64,000 nucleotides of DNA. Origin: Ursus arctos (taxonomy: Eukaryota; Chordata; Mammalia; Carnivora; Ursidae). Location of the stretch: assembly GCF_023065955.2 (NCBI RefSeq), contig NW_026622841.1, positions 17,432,501-17,496,500 on the forward strand, in the 5' to 3' direction. Position 1 is the first letter of the stretch, and each line of letters opens with the position of its first letter. The translations under genes and the position numbers were made by a program. The notes under the pieces were generated by a model. That model was given only the letters and a program-made list of their open reading frames with translations, was not told where the DNA came from and ran no database searches. Below are positions 10,805 through 21,349 of the stretch, one piece after another.

Positions 10805-13800
10805 TTTTTTTTATTCTTTTAAAAAAAAATTTTTTTTATTACATTATGTTAGTCACCATACAGTACATCCTTGGTTTCTGATGCAAGGTTCGATGATTCA
10901 TTAGTTGCTTATAACACCCAGTGCACCATGCAATATGTGCCCTCCTTACTACCCATCACCAGTCTATCCCATTCCCCCACCCCCCTCCCCTCTGAAGCCC
11001 TCAGTTTGTTTCTCAGAGTCCATAGTCTCCCATGTTCACTCCCCCTTCTGATTACCCCCCTTTCTTTATCCCTTTCTTCCCCTACCGATCTTCCTAGTTC
11101 TTATGTTCCATAGATGAGAGAAATCATATGATAATTGTCTTTCTCTGCTTGACTTATTTCACCTAGCATTATCTTCTCCAGTGCCGTCCATGTTGCAGCA
11201 AATGTTGAGAACTAGTTCTTTCTGATAGCTGAGTAATATTCCATTGTATATATGGACCACAGCTTCTTAATCCAGTCATCTGTTGAAGGGCATCTCAGTT
11301 CCTTCCACGATTTAGCTATTGTGGATAATGCTGCTATGAACATTGGGGTGCATATGGCCCTTCTCTTCACTACGTCTGTATCTTTGGGGTAAATACCCAG
11401 TAGTGCAATGGCTGGGTCATAGGGTAGCTCAATTTTTAACTTTTAAAGGGACCTCCACACTGTTTTCCAGAGTGGCTGTACCAACCTGCATTCCCACCAA
11501 CAATGTAGGAGGGATCCCCTTTCTCCACATCCTCTCCAGCAATTGCTGTTTCCTGCCTTGTTGATTTTTGCCATTCTAACTGGCGTAAGGTGGTATCTTA
11601 GTGTGGTTTTGATTTGAATTTCCCTGATGGCTAATGATTTTGAACACTTTTTCATGTGTCTGTTAGCCATTTGTATGTCCTCATTGGAAAAGTGTCTGTT
11701 CATATCTTCTGCACATTTTATGATTTGTTTATTTGTTTCTCGCGTATTGAGTTTGAGAAGTTCTTTGTAGATCTTGGATACCAGTCTTTTATCTGTGGCA
11801 TCATTTGCAAATATATTCTCCCATTCCGTGGGCTGCCTCTTAGTTTTTTTGATTGTTTCCTTGGCTGTGCAGAAGCTTTTTATTTTGATGAAGTCCCACA
11901 TGTTCATTTTATCTTTTGTTTCTCTTGCCTTTGGAGATGTGTCATAAAAAAGGTTGCTTTGGCTGATGTCATAGAGATTGTTGCCTATGTTGTCCTCCAG
12001 GATTTTGATGGATTCCTGTCTCACATCGAGGTCTTTCATCCATTTGGAGTTTATTTTTGTGTATGGTGTGAGAGAGTGGTCAAATTTCATTCTTTTGCAT
12101 GTAGCTGTCCAATTTTCCCAGCACCATTTATTGAAGAGACTGTCTTTTTTTCCACTGGATGTTTTTTCCTGCTTTATCAAAGATTAGTTGCCCAAAGAGC
12201 CAAGGGTCCATTTCTGGGTTCTCTATTCTGTTCCATTGGTCTATGTGTCTGTTTTTGTGCCAGTACCATGCTGTCTTTGTGATTACAGCTTTGTAGTACA
12301 GCTCGAAATCCAGCATTGTGATGCCCCCAGCTTTGTTTTTCCTTTTCAACAGTTCCTTGGCGATTCGGGGCCTTTTCCGGTTCCACACAAATTTAAGGAC
12401 TATTTGTTCCAGTTCCTTGAAAAATGTCATTGGTATTTTGATCGGGATAGCATTGAAAGTGTAGATTGCTCTGGGTAGCATGGACATTTTAACTATGTTA
12501 ATTCTTCCGATCCATGAGCATGGAATATTTTTCCATCTTTTTGTGTCTTCCTCAATGTCTTTCAAGAGTGATTTATAGTTTCTAGAATATAGATCCTTTA
12601 TGTCTCCGGTTAATTCCAAGGTAACGTATGGTTTTTGGTGCTATTGTAAATGGGATGGATTCCCTAATTTCTCTTTCTTCAGTCTCATTATTCGTGTATA
12701 GAAATGCAACTGATTTCTGAGCATTGATTTTGTATCCCACCACATTACTGAATTGCTCTATAACTTCTAATAGTTTGGGAGTGGATTCTTTTGGGTTTTC
12801 CATATAGAGTATCACATCATCTGCGAAGACAGACAGTTTGACTTCTTCTTTGCCGATTTGGATACCTTTTATAACTTTTTGTTGTCTGATTGCTGTTGCA
12901 AGGACTTCTAGTACTATGTTGAATAATAGTGGTGAGAGTGGGCATCCTTGTCGTGTTCCTGATCTTAAGGGAAAGGCTTCCAGCTTTTCCCCGTTGAGAA
13001 TAATATTTGCTGTAAGCTTTTCACCGATGGCTTTTATGAGTTTGAGAAATGAACCCTCTATTCCTACACTCTGAAGGGTTTTAGTCAGAAAAGGATGCTG
13101 TATTTTGTCAAATGCTTTTTCTGCATCTATTGAGAGAATCATATGATTTCTGAATTTTTGTTTCTGAATAAAATCTAAGACACTGATAGATTTGTGAATG
13201 TTGTACCACCCCTGCCTCCCAGGGATGAATCCCACTTGGTCATGATGGATAATCCTTTTAATGTGCAGTTGGATTCTATTTACCAGGATCTTGTTGAGGA
13301 TTTTGGCATCCATATTCATTAGGGAAATCGGTCTGTAATTCTCCTTTTTGTTGGGGTCTTTGCCTGGTTTGGGGATCAAGGTAATATTGGCCTCATAGAA
13401 TGAGTTTGGTAGCTTTCCTTCTGTTTCTATTTTTTGAAATAGCTTTAGGAGAATAGGTATTATTTCTTCTTTGAATGTTTGGTAGAATTCCCCAGGAAAA
13501 CCATCCGGGCCTAGAGTTTTATTTTTTGGAAGGTTGTTTATCACTGACTCAATCTCTTCATAATTAATTGGCCTGTTTAAAAGATCATTTTCTTCCTGTT
13601 TCAGTCTTGGTAGTTTATGGGTTTCCAGGAAGGCCTCCATCTTTTCCAGATTGCTTAATTTATTGGCATAAAGCTGTTGATAAAAGTTTCTAATAATCCT
13701 TCCAATTTCATTGTTGTTGGTTGTGACCTCCCCTTTTTCATTCATAATTTTATTAATTTGGGTCCTTTCTCTATTCTTTTGGATAAGTCTTGTCAGAGGT

Positions 13801-13962
13801 CTGTCAATGTTATTAATTCTCTCAAAGAACCAGCTTCTAGCTCTGTTGATCTGCTCTATTGTACTCCTGGTTTCTAATTCGTTGATTTCTGCTCTAATTT
13901 TGGTTAACTGCTTCCTCGTGCGTGGATTAGGCCTGTCCCTCTGTTGCTGTTCCAGCTTCTTG
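10805..13962 (-). mobile_element. Younger carnivore L1, 5'-truncated, inserted in an old L1
   Basis: On the minus strand this is an L1 3' half. ORF2 is open for 387 codons (13745-12582), covering the RT palm with [12 protein letters not shown] near 12820 (the catalytic F-A-D-D). It then shifts frame near 12600 and again near 12150, and continues through the C-terminal region to the 3' UTR, which ends in poly-T at 10801-10838. The old L1 resumes at 13971. The short duplication aggtgttt at 10797-10804 and 13963-13970 is a candidate TSD. The element is dead because it is 5'-truncated and has two frameshifts, but it is clearly younger than its host. Confidence 0.92.
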
Positions 13963-13970
13963 AGGTGTTT

Positions 13971-15458
13971 ATTGTTATGAACTTCCCTTTTAGTACTGCT
14001 TTTGTTGCATCTTATAAATTTTGGTATGTTGTGTTTTCATTTTCATTGAGATATTTTGAGCTGTTTTCTAATTTCCTTTTTTATTTTTTCTTAGACCCAG
14101 TAGTTATTTGAGCGTGTTGTTTAATTTCCATGTGTTTGTGAATTTTCCTATATTCTTTCTATTGTTGACATCTAGTTTCAATCCATAGTAATTGGAAAAG
14201 ATATCTTGAATTTCCCCCTTTTTCTTAAATTTGTTAAGACTTATTTTGTGACCTAGCATGTGATCTATCCTGGAGAATGTTCCATATGCACTAGAATGAA
14301 TATTCTGCTGCTGTGGGGTGGAATGTTCTTTTATGTCTGTTAGGTCCATTTGATATGCAGTGTTGTTCAGTTCTGTTGGTTCTTCATTGATTTTCTGTTG
14401 GATGGTCTATCTATTTTAGAGAGTGGGTATAGAATCTCCTATTATTGTAATGCTGTGCATTTCTCTGTCCAGATCTACCAATGTTTCCTTTGTACATTTA
14501 TATTTAGGTGGTTTGATGTATATATATTTATAATTATTATATCTTCCTATTGAATTGATCCTTTTATCATTACTTAATTGCTTTTGTATTATTATATAAT
14601 AGCCTTCTTGTTGTGTTCGCCCTTTTATCTTACATATGGCTTTTGTCTCTTGTGACAGTTTTTGACTTAAAGTCTATTTTGTCTGATATAAGTGTAACCA
14701 CCGTACTCTCTTTTCATTTCAATTTGCATGGAATATCTTTCTCCACACTTTCATTTTCAGCCCTATATATGTCCTTAAGTCTAAAGTGAGTCTCTTGTAG
14801 ACAGCATATAGATGGGTCTTATATATTTTATCCATTCAGCCACTCTGTGTCTTTGATTGGGGAGTTTAGTCCATTTACATTTAAGGTAGTTATTGACAGG
14901 TAAGGACTTAGTATTGCTCTTTTGTTAGTTGCTTTGTACTTCTCCTGTTCTTCTCTTGTCTTTCTTTATGGTTTGATAATTTTTCTGGTAAAATGCGTTA
15001 ATTCCTTTTTCTTTATCTTTTGTGTATCTAACGTACCTTTTTTTGTTGGTTACCATGGGTTCATATTGACCATTTTATAGTTAAAGCAGTCTGTTTTAAA
15101 CTGATAACAACTTCAATCGCATACAAAAACTATTCAACCCCCCTTACCCTTTGTGTAATCGATATCAGATTTTACCTCTTTCCATATTGAGTTGAATTGA
15201 CAAATTTCTGTGGTTATAGTTATTTTTACTACACTTACCTTTTAATTTATATAACCAGTATTAAAATTGATTTACATGCCATTACTGCAGCATGTGACTA
15301 TTCTCTTTATCTTTATATTTACTGTTAGTAGTGAGATTTTTACTTTCATATGCTGTCATTTTATTGTTTAGCATCTTTTTTTTGAACTTGAAGAACTCTC
15401 TTTAGCCTTTTTGTAAGGCCCATCTAGTGGAGATGAATCCCCTTCGTTTTTGTTTGTC
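13971..15458 (-). mobile_element. Old L1 fragment continued (ORF2 N-terminal side), minus
   Basis: Minus-strand text such as YGTFSRIDHMLGHK (14104-14349) is the L1 ORF2 endonuclease region. Sequence to about 15450 continues the same element upstream. Many stops and shifts indicate an ancient L1M-type copy. Confidence 0.82.
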
Positions 15459-15470
15459 TCCTACATTCTT

Positions 15471-15608
15471 TTTTTTTTATTATCTATAAGAAACTGACTT
15501 TATTTTATTATTTTAAAATTTAAATTCAATTAACTAACATATAATGTGTTATTTGTTTCAGGGGTACAGGTTTGTGATTCATCAGTCTTATATAATACCC
15601 AGTGCTTA
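15471..15608 (-). mobile_element. Very short L1 3'-end insertion (138 bp)
   Basis: Poly-T then '...attcaattaactaacatataatg ... caggggtacagg ... cagtgct' matches the carnivore L1 3' UTR end, minus orientation. The 12 bp TSD tcctacattctt lies at 15459-15470 and 15609-15620. It is a severely 5'-truncated retrotransposition event. Confidence 0.85.
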
Positions 15609-15620
15609 TCCTACATTCTT

Positions 15621-15820
15621 AAAGAACAATTTTTCTGGGGACAATATTCTTGGTTGGCAGGGTTTTTTTCATTCAGTACCTTGAATATATCATCCAATTC
15701 TCTCCTGGCTTGCAAGGTTTCTGCTTAGCAGTATGCTTTATGGGGTGGGGAGAGTTTCCCTTGTATGTGACAAGTTGCTTTTCTCTTGTGGCTCTCAAAA
15801 TTCTATTTTTCTTTGACTTT
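15621..15820 (-). mobile_element. Old L1 fragment continued, minus
   Basis: 'attcttggttggcagg ... ttgcaaggtttctgct ... ccttgtatgtgacaagttgc' is the upstream part of the old L1, reunited when the 138 bp L1 tail is removed. Confidence 0.75.
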
Positions 15821-16004
15821 TTTTTTTAAAGATTTTATTTATTTGAGAGAGAGCGAGGACATAAGGGGGGGAGGGGCAGAAGGAGAGGGAGAAGCAGAAT
15901 CCCCGCTGAGCAAGGAGCCCAACTCAGGGCTTGATCCCAGGACCCTGAGATCATGACCTGAGCCAAAGGCAGACACTTAACTAACTGATCCACCCAGGCA
16001 CCCC
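15821..16004 (-). mobile_element. SINEC, minus
   Basis: 'tttttttttaaagattttatttatttgag' tail and 'gatccacccaggcacccc' head. Confidence 0.93.
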
Positions 16005-16009
16005 TCCTT

Positions 16010-17126
16010 TAAACGTTTTTAAGCTATTTTAGTTCTTTTGTTTTGTCATACACATTTAGGATAATCTTATCTGTATCTACAAAAAATCTTGCTGAAGTTT
16101 TAATAGGAATTGCGTTAAACTTGTATATAAATTCAGGAATAATTAAAAAAATAAATTCAGGAATAATAGACATCTTTATTATGTTGAGTCTTCTAATCCA
16201 TGAACATAGTATGTCACTCAATTTATTTATATTTTATTTTATTTATTTCATTTCAATGTGTAGTTTTCTGTAGTTCTTATGCATTTTGTTATATTTTCCC
16301 TAAGAGTTTCATTTTGGTGGTTGATTGTAAGTTATGTTGTATTTTAGTTTTGGTATCCACATGTTCATTGCTAAATATAGACATATAGTTATTTTTTTGT
16401 GTTTATCTTGTCTCCGCCAACCTTACTGAGCTTAGTTATTAGCTTTTTCTTTAATTGGGGGAAGTCCTTGGGATTTTCTATTTAGACATTCATTGTCATC
16501 TGCAAATAAGGACAATTTTATGTCTTCCTTTATGATCTATGGAAGTTTTATTTCTCTTCTTGCCTTATGGCATTGGCTAGAACTTCTAGTACTATGTTGA
16601 ATGAGAGTGGTGAGAATGGACATCCTTGCCTTGTTACTAAACTTAGAGGGAACACATTTAACCTTTCATCATTTAGTATAACACTACTTGTGGATGCTCT
16701 TTATTTTTAATATTTTTTTTGAAAGATTTTATTTATTTATTTGTCAGAGAGAGCACAAGCAGGGGGAGCAGCAGGCAGAGCAGGCAGAGGGAGAACAGGC
16801 CCTGCGCTGAGCAAGGAGCCCGATATGGGACTTGATCCCAGGACCCTGAGATCATGACCTGAACCAAAGGCAGATGCCCAACCGACTGAGCCACCCAGGT
16901 GTCCTGTAGATGATCTTTGTAAAGTTGAAGAAGTTCTCCTATGTTCCTGTTTTTATGAGTTTTATGATGAATGGGTATTGAATTTTATCAAATATTTTTA
17001 GGCATTGATTGATATGATCATGCAATTTTTCTTCTTTTGTTTATTAATAAGGTGAGTTACATTGTTTGGTTTTCTAATATTGAATTAGGCTTGCATCTCT
17101 GGAATAAACATCACTTGGTCATTGTG
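16010..17126 (-). mobile_element. Second old L1 ORF2 fragment, minus
   Basis: This covers the same ORF2 region (SWIRRLNIIKMSIIPE-type text at 16024-16221 and the RT region at 16540-17100) already present at 8128-9900. It is therefore a separate L1 copy. It is interrupted by a SINEC at 16710-16904 and ends against an MLT2-like LTR at about 17127. It includes a local 14 bp repeat, aaataaattcagga-type, at about 16130-16165. Confidence 0.8.
16710..16904 (-). mobile_element. SINEC within L1, minus
   Basis: 'gaaagattttatttatttatttgtcagag' tail and 'gagccacccaggtgtcc' head. Diverged direct repeats flank it (tgtggatgctcttt at about 16690 and tgtagatgatcttt at about 16905). Confidence 0.92.
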
Positions 17127-17350
17127 ATGTTAGTTTTATGTGTCATTAAATGTGTCAACTTTACTGACCAAAGGATGCCCAGATAGCTGACAAAACACTA
17201 TTTCTGAGTCTGTCTGTGAGAGTGTTTCTAGAAGAGATTAGAATTTGAATTGGGGAACTGAGTAAAATAGATAGTCTTCCCCAATATATGTAGGCATCAT
17301 CCAATCCACTAAGGACCCAAATAGAAAAAAAAAGAAAAAGCAGAGGAAAG
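17127..17350 (+). mobile_element. MLT2-like LTR fragment (ERV-L class)
   Basis: 'gttttatgtgtcattaaatgtgtcaacttt', 'gaagagattagaatttgaattgggga', 'gagtaaaatagatag' and 'ggcatcatccaatcc' follow the order of MLT2-type LTRs. It is old, diverged and truncated. Confidence 0.65.
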
Positions 17351-18300
17351 GCAAATACTTATTTAAAATAAAACAAAGAGGGAAAAAGAAACATAAAACA
17401 GGTGGAACAAATAGTAAACAGATAATAAGATGGATGATACAAGTAACATCAGTAATTGCTTTAGATGTAAATAGACTTAATGCTTTAGCTAAAAGGCAGC
17501 CATTATAAGAGTGGATAAAAACCATAACCCTATTAAGTGCTACTCATAACATAAAGAAAAGAAGATTGAAAGAAAAAAGTTTGGAAAAATATATAATATT
17601 CAACAAACTAGATTTTAGGGAAGAAATATTATAATATTTCACATAAGCAAGATTTTATGAAGACAAAAGGGTCAATCCAGTAGAAATATAAAACAATATT
17701 GGGAAACTTTAACGTGTCTCTTGAAAGTATAGACAGATAAAAAAAAATCAGAAGGCCTATGGAAGACCTGAACAACATACTAAACAAACTTGATTTAATT
17801 GATATATATAGAACCCTGCATTCATTAATAACAAGAGTGCATCTTAGTTTTGGGTACACGTAGAGCACATACCGAAATTAATTGTGTGCTGGGACCCAAA
17901 TAAAATCTCAACAGATTTCAAAATTTTAATCATCCAAGTATCATCTCTGACCACAGAGGATTTAAGCCTGAAATCAGTTACAAAGATAACTAGAAAATTC
18001 TTCAAAGTTTTAGGATTAGGCAGTGTGCTTTTAAATTACCTTGGATCATGGAAGAAATCACAAATATTTTGAATCAAATGTTAATGGAAATACGATTTAG
18101 CAAAACTTCGCAGATGCAACTAAAATTATGCTTAGAGATAAATTTATAGCATTAAATGTAAATCTTAGAGAAGAAAGACTGAAAATAAGTAATCTAAATA
18201 TCCATCTCAAATAGTAGAAAAATAATCGGAAATTAAGATCAAATAAAGGGGAAGGATTCAAGTGATAAAAGAAGAAACCAACAAAATAGGATTCAGATTG
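17351..18300 (+). mobile_element. Old L1 fragment, plus
   Basis: Phrases such as 'gtcaatccagtagaaatataa', 'gacctgaacaacatac' and 'agagataaatttatagcattaaatg' are diverged L1 sense-strand text from the ORF2 region. No open frame longer than about 60 codons remains. Confidence 0.7.
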
Positions 18301-18671
18301 GGCCTTCTAGGACATTTGCTACACCTAAATATACATATTTGGGGTTAAGTTTATACTCATATCTTCAAAAAGAAACAAGAGGTCAAGTTAGAGCACTTTG
18401 GCTTGGTATTGTGGAAAGACTCTGGCTTAGACATTAGTGTGGCTGCATTCTAGTCAGAATTCTGCTGTGGTGAACCACCTGACTTCCTCACACCTCACAT
18501 TTACCTTTTTGTCAAATAGGACTATAATACCCAACTTATTTCCTGGGGTTTTAGATCTTGTTGTATTGGAATAAATCAGAAGACTAGGTTCTGGTCCTGC
18601 TTCTTACTGACTTTCTGACATTAAGTCACTTATCCTAAGTGTCTGTTTTCATCTATAAAATAAAAGGGTTA

Positions 18672-18886
18672 GGGGTGCCTGGGTGGCTCAGTCATTAAGC
18701 CCCTGCCTTTGGCTCAGGGCGTGATCCAGGTGGTCTGGGATCGAGCCCCACATCAGACTCCTTGGCTGGGAGCCTGCTTCTTCCTCTCCCACTCCCCCTG
18801 CTTGTGTTCCCTCTCTCGCTGGCTGTCTCTCTCTGTGTCAAATAAATAAATAAAATCTAAATAAATAAATAAATAAATAAATAAAG
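18672..18886 (+). mobile_element. SINEC, plus
   Basis: 'aggggtgcctgggtggctcag' head, 'gctggctgtctctctctg' middle and an (aaat)n tail. The TSD taaaagggtta lies at 18661-18671 and 18887-18897. Confidence 0.95.
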
Positions 18887-18919
18887 TAAAAGGGTTATAC
18901 CTTTCTAGTTTTCTGCATT

Positions 18920-19045
18920 AAGAAGGAAGATGTCAATTGTTCCCATTTCACAAGTGAGGTATTGTAAGCTACAGAGAGGCTAAGTCACTTGTCCAAGGGC
19001 ACACAGCTTATTGGTTAGGGACAGGACTAGAAATAGGTCTCCTGC
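18920..19045 (+). repeat. MIR
   Basis: 'gttcccatttcacaagtgagg', 'agagaggctaagtcacttgtccaagggcacacagctta' and 'gggacaggactag' match the MIR core in the forward direction. It is one of the best-preserved MIRs in the window. Confidence 0.8.
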
Positions 19046-20999
19046 TTCCTGGGCCTCTCTCCCTCTCTCCCTCTCTCTGTCTCTCCCATTCTCCTTTGAT
19101 TTATTCGTTAATTTGACCAATATAAAAACGTTTTTAAATTAGTGCAGAATAAGCTTGGCAGAAAAATGATCACCTGCCTGATATGATCTGAAAGACTGAT
19201 AGTTTCTGAACTTTTTGCTGAAAAATGACTCTTCCTTAGCTTGCCAATGGCATTTGAAATTTCCATCTTTTGTCCTTTCTTTAAGTTCAACCACCGAAGA
19301 CCTTGTGAAAAAATCAGTACACTGAGAAGGCACATAGAATCTACCATCAGGACTTCGGCACTCATGCTTCTATCGTCTTGTTCTGACACAGAGCAGCAAG
19401 GAAGGAAATGGAACACAGCAAGGATGTGAGCCATGGCTGCTGGGATGGGAATCCATGTCCTCATCTAGTCAGGTAGGAGCGAATCTTACAGGTCTCTCAG
19501 TGTGGTGTCAATGTAGATCGTTCATGTGAAGAAACGTTTTATAAAGAAATGAATTTTTAAAATTTTGCAGTATGTTGTTTTGTGAAATGGAAACCTGTCA
19601 TTCAAACACTCAGCAACTTAGTGTTCTTGGTAATTATTACATAATTATTACAACTGTTTACCTGATAGCAAGTGGCTACTCATACCTTGCCCTTAGTCCT
19701 GTGGCAAGGAACCAGTACTGAATAGTTCCTGTCCTGGCCTCTGGAGCCGTCGTTTATATGGGGGAAATTCCAAGTTTCACAAAGGAGGCTAGGTTCTGGA
19801 AATTAATGTGTGCTTGGAAGGCCTAGGAAGGGAGTGAGGTCTGAGGTGGCTCTGGGAAAGAAAGCTGTTTGGCTGAATACACGGGGAGTGCTAACATAGA
19901 TAAAGAGAAGGGGATGAAGGATAAGGAAAAAAGTTAGCCTTACTCAGAGGAAGAGAATACAGGGTTTAGGGCCATTTAAAGATGAGATTAAATGGGATGG
20001 ATTGGATTGATGGAGTTTTTCCAAATCATTTTGATCTGGCATTTGTCTGAGTGTTTTTTGAATTTTGGTCGTTGTATTTCCTCATAATATATATGCCAAC
20101 ATTGAAGTGGTTTAGTGACCCAGGGAGCCAAATTTATGGAATCGCTTTAAGAAGACAGATAGACGGGTTTCTCACCATGCAGCCATTTGACCACAGTCAG
20201 GTCCCACTTAAGAATATTACCCGGATTTAAGATAATCCTCAGAGGATTTTGGTTCCATTAAAAATTTTGAGCACAGGATAGATGTAATCCTTGATTCCTC
20301 ATTTAATAAAATATAAAGATAAATTGGTGTACACACACCAGCACGCTGAAATAAGAGATGATTAGAAATAACTCGATTGGAATACATTCAGACAGAAATC
20401 CATTTAAAATCATAGGTGGCGTTTCAGGTGGTTTGGGGAAATGGAGTTCCCCCTCTTCTTTTACAACCTGATGCAAAAAACCAAACCAAAACAAAAACCT
20501 CTCTTCCACAGAGTATTACAGAAGTATTTGCACTGATTACTGTCTTGCAAATTAGGGGAAAGACCTTAAGTACCAGTTGACAGACACTGTGTTAGTGGTT
20601 TGGAAGGTAAATGAAATGAAAGAGCAGGACCCTGTTTTTGTTAAGAAGATAAAGCCTCTGAGAAGATGTAAAATATTATCTATTAGCTATATTATTGTAA
20701 TCATAACTGCTAGTGTTTTTGTAGCATGTTACAGTTTCAAAGTAGTTTTGCAAGCATCCTTGCATTTGATACTCGCTGTATATGGAGTGTTGACTGCGTT
20801 CCAGTTATTACAAAATATTCGATTAAATGACTTCCGTAGGTTATTTGACCTTAATGACCCAGTCTTCCAACCCTTTTTCATGTGAACTTTCTGACACTAA
20901 GTGTCTTTAATGTACTGTCTTTTAACCACCTCTATTTCAGTCTTTATATCTGTAGTCCAGCATTTTGTGTTGGAAGAAGCAGGTTACTTCGCAACACAT
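19046..20999. other. Intergenic sequence, nothing recognised
   Basis: About 2 kb of mostly unique sequence. The 102-codon plus-strand frame at 20577-20885 has a hydrophobic stretch but no family signature, and it lies in AT-rich text that resembles decayed repeat. Confidence 0.45.
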
Positions 21000-21000
21000 T

Positions 21001-21112
21001 TTTTTTTAAAGATTTTGTTTTTACGTAATCTGTACATCCAACGTGGGGCTCAAACTCACAACCCCGAGATCAAGAGTTGCATGTTCCAACAACTGAGCCA
21101 GTCAGGTGCCCC
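21001..21112 (-). mobile_element. Short SINE (no CT-rich middle), minus
   Basis: 'ttttttttaaagattttg', then 'tacatccaacgtggggctcaaactc' and the head 'gagccagtcaggtgcccc'. Flanking 'cgcaacacattttt' and 'tgcaacaggttttt' are a likely diverged TSD, and a 25 bp poly-T follows at 21121-21145. Confidence 0.85.
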
Positions 21113-21121
21113 TGCAACAGG

Positions 21122-21152
<31 letters not shown>

Positions 21153-21349
21153 CCGTATAGCCTCATAGATTCAGAATAAGACCTGGAGGGACAATTACTC
21201 ACCCAGATTTTGAGAGGGCGGTTGATTTGATTAAATGAACTTACGTAAGGAGATAAGAGACAAAATAAGCAACTTCTGCTCAAGGTTCCAGTAGTGTGTT
21301 TAGGCCATGTGGGGATGTGTGGGGGCTCTCCTAGATGGAGTTCTTGGAA

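Noticed and set aside
20577..20885. 102-codon frame with a hydrophobic stretch (possible small membrane protein)
   Set aside because: No family signature, no promoter or splice context, AT-rich decayed text, and not expected beside ST8SIA3. More likely chance.
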